Shown here in pieces: positions 17,868 through 24,405 of a DNA stretch of 24,405 nt. The notes under the pieces were generated by a model. It was not told the DNA's origin, did not search any database, and saw only the letters and a program-made list of their open reading frames with translations. A program made the translations under genes and the position numbers. Within the stretch, counting starts at the first letter, position 1; every line of letters starts with the position of its first letter. Source of the DNA: Chara braunii. Taxonomy: Eukaryota > Streptophyta > Charophyceae > Charales > Characeae. The stretch is from NCBI GenBank assembly GCA_003427395.1, contig BFEA01000021.1, positions 1,403,760-1,428,164 of the forward strand, in the 5' to 3' direction.

Positions 17868-18019
17868 AGAAGAGTGAGTCGGGATATCGTCCGCAGCCAG
17901 CCACCCGGTAGCGCGCAGTCTGTACCGCAAGCTCTGGTGTAGAGAGGTGCGCTATTGGAAGTTGGTGACTTTGCGCTGCGCTGTTTACCGGGCAGGCGCT
18001 GGCTATTGAGAGAGCAGCT

Positions 18020-18541
18020 ATGGCGCTGCATGGGTACAGGCCTGGGTACTGGTATCACCAGGCCCGTTGGAAGCCCGTGTCCGGGGAAGGGCCCTGGATT
18101 ACCCTCATACTCAATTATGACGGTGGAGATGAACTGTTACTGAAGATCAACGAGGAGGGAGCACGAGAGGGGGAGATGCGGACTAACCCGAAGCTGCAGG
18201 ACGCGATTTCGGAGGCGAGAGACCGAGCGGAGAGACGCTGTAGACGGGACGGAGTGACGGCAAGGCTACGGATAACGGTGGCTTACCACGAAACTGAGAC
18301 CTCGATGGACACAGCGGACCTGGAGCAGGTCCACCAGGACAGAGACTCAGGAGGGGAAAGTGAGATGAGTGACGCAGACCAAGAGACGGATCTCTGGTCC
18401 TGGAACAGACCGGGTGAGATCCAGAGGCATCACCGAGCCGCAAAACCGGTGGAAGAGGGACCCGAGGCCAGCTCTCGACAACCGACTCCGAGGGGCCGCG
18501 AGAAAGGAGAGAAGCAGAGCAAAGGAAAAAGACACGTGTGA
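18020..18541 (+). CDS. Hypothetical protein, 173 codons
   Basis: The frame is open from ATG (AGCTATGGCG context) to TGA. The first ~75 residues look folded: GPWITLILNYDGGDELLLKI, a beta-rich segment, then NPKLQDAISEARDRAERR, a helix, then ARLRITVAYHETE, another strand. The remaining ~90 residues are acidic then basic and disordered, ending RGREKGEKQSKGKRHV. No family is recognised. A donor-like CCGG|GTGAGA at about 18411 could end an exon inside the frame and join it to the acceptor at 19810, but the phases I tried do not give a clean fusion. It could be a small lineage-specific gene or an accessory frame of an element. Confidence 0.45.
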   Translation: MALHGYRPGYWYHQARWKPVSGEGPWITLILNYDGGDELLLKINEEGAREGEMRTNPKLQDAISEARDRAERRCRRDGVTARLRITVAYHETETSMDTADLEQVHQDRDSGGESEMSDADQETDLWSWNRPGEIQRHHRAAKPVEEGPEASSRQPTPRGREKGEKQSKGKRHV

Positions 18542-19665
18542 GAAGTCAACGAAGGGGGTCATTCTGAAAAATGGAGAGAGAGGCGAGAGCTAAGCGTGCG
18601 TGCCAGAGAGGCTGACGTCAACCCTGATTCTGTGCGCGAAGAGTCAGTGAGACGAGGGCGTGCATACGCGAGCGACAGATGGACGTTTCCAGAGCAGAGT
18701 GAGAGAGAGAGAGAGGCAGGTGTAGGGCACGTTCACGGAGAGGAGAAAAGGCATCGGCGTGGCACGCGTGTGTCTCGACGGGGGACTCGGTCAAAGCTGG
18801 GAAAGAAAGTAGTTGATGTCAACTACTTGCAAGAGGGGGTAATGAGGGTTATGTGTGACGTGTATCAAGAGCATTAAGTGGTGACGTGCGGAGGTCAACA
18901 GGGAAGTGAGAGACATGAGTGGTTATTAGAGGGAGAGAACGCGAGAGTGAGAGGGAGAGACGCAAGTGTGAAAGAGAAAGCTACCGAGAGTCACACAAGA
19001 GAGGAAGCCTGCAAAGGAGCTACGGACAGAAGGGGGCAGCGTACGCGAAAACTGAGAAGGCCTTAACTTTGCAGTTGACGTCATCACCTGTGAGGGAGCA
19101 AAGCAGTCATGAAGGGTCGCGATTGACTCTGTGTGATTTGGGAGGTCCTCCCACATGTTGATGGAGATCTCGTAACCCCGCCAGGTCTAACGCGAACACG
19201 TGGCGATCTTCTCGACAGTCGGGCTGCGGTATGCAAACATCCAGCTACTGGAGCAGGGCTGGTGGGGTTCTGCATGGGCTGTAACCGGCATTGAGTGACA
19301 GTGCAAGAAAAGAGGGCAATGAAGAGAGTCGTGTTTTGAATAGATGATGGTACAGCTAAAGCTGTTGCGTTATAGAAGTGCCTTTTTTCTCTCCGATCAG
19401 GTACCTGTGCTAGAGCCGTACTCGTTCTTCAGGTGATCATCGCCTCTACTAATGCGCCGTGAGTGACGGTGCATTTGCGGTCCTGGCTATCCAATCATTT
19501 GACTGTAGAGAGGCGAGGTTGGTCCTGTTGCCCATGAGCCGTTTGACCTCGTGGGCTGTCTATGACGTCTGTTGTATTGAAGTCTAGCAAGGGTGTGCAG
19601 ACGATGGCCAAGCTTCACATGGCCAAGCTTCGCACGAGACATGTACAAGAGTAGGAGGGCATTGA
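18542..19665. other. Purine-rich plus strand without a supported gene
   Basis: The plus strand from about 18560 to 19070 is strongly purine-biased with GAGAGA runs, which keeps frames open and charged (18596-18877 and 18878-19066) without an ATG start or recognisable protein. The rest is unremarkable. Confidence 0.4.
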
Positions 19666-19810
19666 GGTAAGTTTGTAAGTCAGAGGGTAGGGTCACGGAG
19701 GCTAACCTGGTCGGCAGAGGTGAGAGAGACACGCGAAGAGGACAGTTGGAAAAGGGAAAGGGGAGGAAAAAGTTCTTCGTTAGCCCCTGACGATCTTTCT
19801 CTATCTTGTA

Positions 19811-19989
19811 GTATGCGCGTCAGTCGGTTGGACCCTGTCAGTCCTGGAGCGGCTATTACTGGACCTACTTGTGTGAAGGGTGTTTCGATAATCGAGGAAG
19901 ACCACCGAAGAGGTGGCAAATCCCGTTCTGAGAGAGCATCTATAGGCCAACAGTCAGATAGAGTGATGGATTGGCTGTTCGACTTCTGA
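19811..19989 (+). CDS. Possible terminal exon, 58 codons from its Met
   Basis: A strong acceptor-like sequence, TTTCTCTATCTTGTAG, ends at 19810. The frame reads MRVSRLDPVSPGAAITGP, continues through a charged segment, and ends DRVMDWLFDF with TGA at 19987-19989, four bases before an AATAAA. The frame is also open upstream to 19666, past a donor-like GAG|GTAAGT at 19666/19667. I do not recognise the protein. The acidic-aromatic end is unusual but undiagnostic. It may be the last exon of the 18020 unit. Confidence 0.3.
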
Positions 19990-19992
19990 ACG

Positions 19993-19998
19993 AATAAA
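19993..19998 (+). terminator. Polyadenylation signal AATAAA
   Basis: AATAAA directly after the stop codon of the possible terminal exon. T-rich sequence follows at about 20021-20075. Confidence 0.4.
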
Positions 19999-20517
19999 GG
20001 TTCAGTTATCAGTTGACGTGTCTTCTTTCCCCTTGCTGCATGAATGTTGATAAGTGCTTCTTTCTTGGTTATTACTTTGATAATGGTTGCGAAGTGATAC
20101 TCGAATACTCCGGTAACTACTACTTTTATCCTGTACCATGCTCCACCCCATAATTGTCGCGTTGTAAATGCGTTTGGGAAGCGGGCTGGTAAAAGAGTGA
20201 CGTGCGTGCAGTAATGCCGGGTAAGAGCAGTCTTACATCAGAGCACATAGTAAAATTCACACAGATCATTTGTTTAGCAATGGAAAGGAGTGGGAATGGA
20301 TGTCAGGGGAATGAGGTATTTCTACTCATGATTCTCGATCCCAAACTTTAACTCAATTAAAAGCAGAGCCTTAATGTGAGTCAAAACTGAGTGATGTGGT
20401 GACTGTCTGAGTAGCCCTCGTTCCCTCTCTCCTTATCTCCTCAGTTCGAGTCAGCGAGGACACGTGTGCACTAGACCGATTATGTAGGCCCTTGGATGCT
20501 TATACAAGTTAGTGGGT
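19999..20517. other. Intergenic, no gene
   Basis: T-rich then mixed composition, without repeats of note except the 12-mer CACCCCATAATT (20144-20155), which recurs at 23763-23774. Confidence 0.4.
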
Positions 20518-20706
20518 ATGTGGTCTGTAGAACATGCTATTGACCATATCTCTCACTGCTACCAAGTGGAATACCTTTCTTGGGAACCGGAGGTGAGTGA
20601 TGAACCAAAGAGGGAGAAGACAACTACTGAGAAAATTGACTTATTTAATAGCCAAACTTTTACTCGACGGAGACTGAAGAGCTCCAAAGTGATGTCCAGA
20701 GATTGA
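20518..20706 (+). CDS. Small hypothetical frame, 62 codons
   Basis: From the first ATG at 20518 to TGA at 20704-20706. It encodes MWSVEHAIDHISHCYQVEYL, then a Lys/Glu/Thr-rich stretch and a basic end (FTRRRLKSSKVMSRD). Composition is protein-like but the length is near chance and no family is recognised. Confidence 0.2.
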   Translation: MWSVEHAIDHISHCYQVEYLSWEPEVSDEPKREKTTTEKIDLFNSQTFTRRRLKSSKVMSRD

Positions 20707-20709
20707 CTG

Positions 20710-21452
20710 GTCTGATCGAGCCTGCGTTCACTTGTTATAAAAAGAGATCATGAACGAGGGCCGAGGCGGAAACATAACTCTCTACATGTCCCAGCTTCTT
20801 CTTGCATCCTAGTGAGTTTCACAGCACGGGACTGAAAGGTGATGCGTGTTGCGTTCCATTCTGACATTTAAATGAGAAAAGAAAACACTATCAGAGACTC
20901 CTAGTTAATTCATTTTAAGCCAGCTATTATACGAACAGATCAGCATTAGACTGGCAATTAATCCTCAGTAGTGCACAAGCAACTTGGGAGTGGCATGACA
21001 ACGCCTTTGAAACTTGCCTCTGGGCACGCCCTGAAAGGTCGGGGAAAGGCATATGGGATATTCGAGTCCACCTGTTTTGAGTTGAACTCGTTCTCCCACG
21101 TTCGGGAGCGGTGATGTGACACTGGGGTATCAACCCCAAAGACTCCTTCACTGGAAAGTCAGTCGACGTCCGTGGTCAGGGTTTTGCTTTCCTCCGTATT
21201 AGAAGAAAAACACTCAGATTTGCATCTCACAACAAGTAATTGGAGATCATGCATGAGCTTTATGCAAACGGGGACTTATGTATCACGTAGAAGAAAAACT
21301 GGCCTTTGACTCTCTTCCTCCATGTACTTGGCATAGTTCACTATCAGCCATAATCGACACGCTAGCTGGATGGTCTCGGCTAGGTGACAGTACTCCGTGT
21401 GTAGAGCCTACCGGACTTACTTGCAGTCCAATTTTACTGCTGTCTGAACTGA
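20710..21452. other. Intergenic, no supported gene
   Basis: A short plus-strand frame (about 21278-21484) overlaps the next frame and contains an acceptor-like CTTACTTGCAG ending near 21425. No RNA gene or repeat was recognised. Confidence 0.35.
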
Positions 21453-21470
21453 GAAGGGCTGGAGAGAGTC

Positions 21471-21716
21471 ATGAAAGAGAGTGAAGTTATCGTGTTGAAA
21501 TCCCGATTGAATAGAGAGAAGAAAGAAGGATGGGAAGACGAAGCAAGTAAGGATATGGAAAGACACAGATTAACCCAGAGAGAGTTTGCAGTCAGAACTG
21601 CGGGAGAGAGGAGGTACATTGAGTATGTGATTTATTTCCACGGGCCTGAAGGAAAACTGCACAGCATCAGTTCGACTTTAGAGACCACTGAACAGGCCAG
21701 GGCGAAGCTTGTGTGA
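21471..21716 (+). CDS. Small hypothetical protein, 81 codons
   Basis: ATG to TGA. The N-half is highly charged and helical (SRLNREKKEGWEDEASKDME). The C-half looks like a beta hairpin followed by a helix: RRYIEYVIYFHGPEGKLHSI, then TTEQARAKLV. The strand-turn-strand pattern is loosely like that in the 18020 frame (WITLILNYDGGDELLLKI), which may be coincidence. No family is recognised. Confidence 0.35.
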   Translation: MKESEVIVLKSRLNREKKEGWEDEASKDMERHRLTQREFAVRTAGERRYIEYVIYFHGPEGKLHSISSTLETTEQARAKLV

Positions 21717-21823
21717 GCTTGGCTGTGCTTGAATTACCATTTTCAGAAGACTTCATCAGTTTTGAATAGCAACAGATTGCAGCGTCTTTTGAGGTGTGAT
21801 GACATGTAAAGTAACGACTCAGT

Positions 21824-22765
21824 GACTCAATACTCGAACGATACTCAGAGCAGCACTCAATACTCAGAGCAGCACTCAATACTCAAAGCAACATTCTATA
21901 CTCAGAGCAACATTTAGTACTCAGAGCTCGGAATAAGTACTTGGAACAGTGTTCTGAACAGTAGTCAGCTGCAATTCAGTCACTACTCAATCATTATTCA
22001 ATCGTTATTTAGTCATTTACTTAATCAACATTAGAACAACCAGAGAACTGACTCAGTGAAGCATTGCTCTGGGACTCGGTGTTGTTGATAATGATCAGCA
22101 CTCGACGGTGTTTCTGGTGTGCATGCACAGTGCCGCTGGTGACGACCAAGCCGCACGCAGATAATTTTCAAGCAGCTTTCAGGTAACTTTCGGATGACCT
22201 TCTGGACAGTGCTTAAGATGGCAATTAATAGCCTGGTCGCCTAGTGACAATTGCTGTCTATTTTCAGCAAGCAACAGTCAACTCAAACAGCTACAAGTTT
22301 TCATTAGCAAGTAAACAGTCAACTCAAACAGCAATAGATTTTCATCAGCAAGTAAACAGCTAACTCATAACGACAGGCAGTCAAATGGCAATCGATCGGC
22401 AAACAATCAACATTTAATCAACATCCAGACACAATATTCAGACTCAGCATTCAGAAACAGCATTCAGAAACAACATACAGAAAACAGCATACAGAAAACA
22501 ACATTAAGAAAACAGCATTGAGAATCGGTTTCCAGAACAGCAAGCAATCAGTTTTCTGATCCGTAGTTGGTCAGTTTTCTGATCAGTAGTTGAACAGTTT
22601 TCTTATCAGCAACTACTAAGTTTTCTGGTCAGTAATCATTCAGTCTTCTAATCAGCATTAAGAAGCAGCATCCAGCTATCAGCAATAAGCTATCAGCAAC
22701 GAGCTATCAACAACAAGCTATCAGCAGCCAGCTATCAGCAATCAGTCTTCAGCAATCAGTTCAAT
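21824..22765. repeat. Mosaic of short G-poor minisatellites
   Basis: Several different tandem repeats follow each other: a 19-bp unit (ACTCAGAGCAGCACTCAAT, about 21843-21930), a roughly 41-bp unit containing AGTCAACTCAAACAGC (about 22261-22376), a 14-16-bp CAGCATTCAGAAA unit (22446-22525), a roughly 24-bp CAGTTTTCTGATCAGTAGTT unit (22549-22650), and a 15-18-bp AGCTATCAGCAA unit (22668-22765). All are poor in G on the plus strand and share TCAGCA words. The mosaic ends 50 bp before the ATG at 22815. Confidence 0.8.
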
Positions 22766-22814
22766 GATCAGCTCTCCGTGATTATCTAGTCAATCTGCAC
22801 CGACTAGTTTACCC

Positions 22815-23459
22815 ATGAGTACAGTCGAATCCTTTCGAATCAGCGAGTCAGTGCTGGCCAATCTCAATCAGATTTCATGCAAAGAGGCATTTCGCTATCG
22901 GTATGCTAGTGCCATTGGTTTCAGACAGGGAGATCTGTCAATCTTCGTTGTCCAGACCAGTTTTGCTGATGGCACTATCTACGATCTGAGGCCCTATCTG
23001 AAGAAGGGTAAGGAGACCCATGAGCATTTTGATGTAGTGTGGATCTCCGCCACAAGGTATCTCGAGCAGAGGGAGAGAGAAATCGATGAGAGCGGCACCA
23101 AACTGATTCGCAGCTTTGGGCCCAAGCTTTACACGGACTATCCTAAGCCTCCCGTTCGTCTCCTTCTCACAGATGGCACGAGTTGGCTTGACATGATCGA
23201 CTTGGCAAAAAGGTATATCTCTCCAGCAGTGATCGATATTGAGGCATTGACTGAACCCACCGAGTATCCCTACCTCAGACGGGGAGTCTTCTCAGTGGAC
23301 GGGCTGCCTACATTGTGGGAGGAGTTTTGCTCCATGGTTAATTTCCGTGTCATGTATCTTGGATGGTCGTGCTCGGAGCTTGCTGGCTTCAGGTGGTTCT
23401 TTGTCACGAGGCCTCAATCTCAGACTGAACGTGGGCGTGGGTCACAACACCAGAGATGA
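22815..23459 (+). CDS. Hypothetical protein, 214 codons
   Basis: This is the most gene-like unexplained frame in the window. An in-frame TGA at 22779 and the context TTACCCATGAG make the ATG at 22815 the natural start. The protein has balanced composition with regular alternation of hydrophobic and charged residues: AFRYRYASAIGFRQGDLSIF, FADGTIYDLRPYLKKG, HFDVVWISATRYLEQRERE, PPVRLLLTDGTSWLDMIDLA and FRVMYLGWSCSELAGFRWFF. It looks like a single globular alpha/beta domain of about 200 residues with a short polar tail (QTERGRGSQHQR). There is no signal peptide or membrane segment. I recognise no family. The stop codon lies in the first copy of a 51-bp tandem duplication, and an AATAAA follows at 23817. 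It may be a lineage-specific gene, the last exon of a longer gene, or a frame from an unknown element. Confidence 0.6.
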   Translation: MSTVESFRISESVLANLNQISCKEAFRYRYASAIGFRQGDLSIFVVQTSFADGTIYDLRPYLKKGKETHEHFDVVWISATRYLEQREREIDESGTKLIRSFGPKLYTDYPKPPVRLLLTDGTSWLDMIDLAKRYISPAVIDIEALTEPTEYPYLRRGVFSVDGLPTLWEEFCSMVNFRVMYLGWSCSELAGFRWFFVTRPQSQTERGRGSQHQR

Positions 23460-23542
23460 GCAGTGAAAAGAGAGAGTGAGAAAGACTGACCGTCACAACA
23501 CCAGAGATGAGCAGTGAAAAGAGAGAGTGAGAAAGACTGACC
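23441..23542. repeat. 51-bp perfect tandem duplication
   Basis: Bases 23441-23491 (beginning GTCACAACACCAGAGATGAG) are repeated exactly at 23492-23542. The first copy contains the last codons and the TGA of the 214-codon frame. The second copy lies in the 3' untranslated region. Confidence 0.95.
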
Positions 23543-23816
23543 AAAGGGATGAGTGAGGACTCTTGAGAGGTGTTGACCATGCTTGTTTATGTGTACTTTC
23601 TGAGATTATTACGAGTTCTCATTCTTCCCTCATTCATTTGAGCCTGTCATTGCTTGAGTCAGTCGGTGTTGCTTCTTGCATTAATCTTGCCTGATGATTG
23701 CTTTCGTGGATGATTCTGTCACAGTTCTCAAAATGAGATTAACATAATTGATGCATGCATGGCACCCCATAATTTTATGATTATTATTTGCATAATTCTC
23801 TGCTGTTCCGAATCAA

Positions 23817-23822
23817 AATAAA
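23817..23822 (+). terminator. Polyadenylation signal AATAAA
   Basis: AATAAA in an AT-rich 3'-UTR-like stretch (about 23700-23822), 358 bp after the stop at 23459. Confidence 0.45.
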
Positions 23823-24183
23823 AGATTCCTAAGACCGGGGACCGGCGAAGACCGCAACTGAAGGGTCTCGCTTGAAGCTGAACGCACACAACAGGAAGGG
23901 ATTTGCATTATTTAATTTATTGCAGTCACATCCAAAATCCTGCGTGACAGACTGTTGGCTTTCCGGTCGCCTGAAGCAGTCCGATTGGAAAAACTGCGAC
24001 TGCTCGCGCGCGTGCGCGCTCGCTCGCTCGCTCTTGCCTTCGTGCACGCCAAAAAGGAAGCATGACTGTCCAGAATGTTTCATTGGAGGTTGAACCCTGA
24101 CAGTCTGCCCAAGATGCATCTGAGTGCGTGTGTGTGACGTCATGTTCGCTTTACACAACTCCATAAAAAAGGTTCGACTATGC
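23823..24183. other. Intergenic, no gene
   Basis: It contains an alternating CG/CGCT tract (about 24004-24031, GCGCGCGTGCGCGCTCGCTC). Frames on both strands here are compositional. Confidence 0.45.
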
Positions 24184-24400
24184 CAGACTGAACCAAGCAC
24201 CGATTCCACGATGCACATAGCACCGTTACACTTAGCACGATGCACAGATTCCACGAACCAACCGCCGATGCACGTAGCACCGAAAGCAAACCAAGCACGT
24301 AGTAGCACGAAGTAGCACAAATGCACCCAGTAGCACCAAGTAGCACGAAAGTGGAACCGATGCACGAACCAAACATGACCAAGCACGAAGTACCAAGCAC
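24184..24400. repeat. Degenerate AGCAC-type repeat at the window edge
   Basis: Short words GTAGCACGA, GATGCACGTAGCACCGA and ACCAAGCACGA recur irregularly through the last 215 bases. Two longer words, GATTCCACGA and CCGATGCACG, each occur twice. The array runs toward the right edge, so its full size is unknown. A 185-codon minus-strand frame (23829-24386) is a by-product. Confidence 0.7.
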
Positions 24401-24405
24401 TGAGA

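Noticed and set aside
17552-18058. A 168-codon minus-strand frame
   Set aside because: It crosses a retroposon end and the TATA-like region, with no domain or conserved pattern seen.
18596-19066. Two highly charged plus-strand frames
   Set aside because: They start at non-ATG codons and follow from the GAGA purine bias. No motif supports them.
23829-24386. A 185-codon minus-strand frame rich in Trp, Phe and Cys
   Set aside because: It lies mostly over the AGCAC repeat and CGCT tract. Another frame on the same strand is similarly open, and no protein-like pattern is evident.

Overview
The window looks like nuclear DNA from a large, repeat-rich plant-lineage genome. A streptophyte alga such as Chara is my best guess, not something proven here. 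The reasons are a plant-type kinase resembling KEG split by a 5.1 kb intron, Ty3/gypsy and Penelope-like retroelement remains, tRNA-derived SINEs, U6 retropseudogenes, long homopolymers and microsatellites, and AATAAA signals. There are no operons or prokaryotic gene spacing. Four isolated N bases (2353, 2984, 8791, 8888) mark unresolved assembly positions, at least two of them inside repeats.

Layout. 1-1022: a minus-strand open frame for a membrane-anchored low-complexity protein. Upstream of it, at 1452-1623, is a cluster of hairpins built from TCCTAAA/TTTAGGA. 1624-5070: repeats, namely two members of one inverted-repeat (MITE) family (2417-2673 and 4772-5022), a 24-bp minisatellite (2891-3118) with an unexpanded relative at about 3927-4020, and an A-tailed retroposon on the minus strand (3436-3742). 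5073-10924: the C-lobe of a protein kinase on the minus strand, as two exons whose junction reads through perfectly. The intron between them carries two SINE copies and another inverted-repeat pair. The kinase N-lobe exons were not found and presumably lie further right or outside the window. 11452-12068: two U6 snRNA pseudogenes, one with a perfect 16-bp target-site duplication and an A tail.

12480-13990: a decayed Penelope-like reverse transcriptase on the plus strand. It faces a decayed Ty3/gypsy pol on the minus strand (14106-15920). 16160-17600: low-complexity DNA, a (CT)n(CG)n tract and two TAA-tailed retroposon fragments on the minus strand.

17850-23822 is the least explained part. 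On the plus strand it has a TATA-like box, a 173-codon frame (18020-18541), a possible terminal exon ending just before an AATAAA (19811-19998), two small frames (20518-20706 and 21471-21716), about 940 bp of G-poor minisatellite mosaic, and a well-formed 214-codon frame (22815-23459) followed by another AATAAA at 23817. I recognise none of these proteins. They may be lineage-specific genes or parts of an undescribed element. The right edge (24184-24400) is a degenerate AGCAC-type repeat.

The genes do not form a pathway. The window is one host kinase gene and a few orphan frames set in transposable-element debris.
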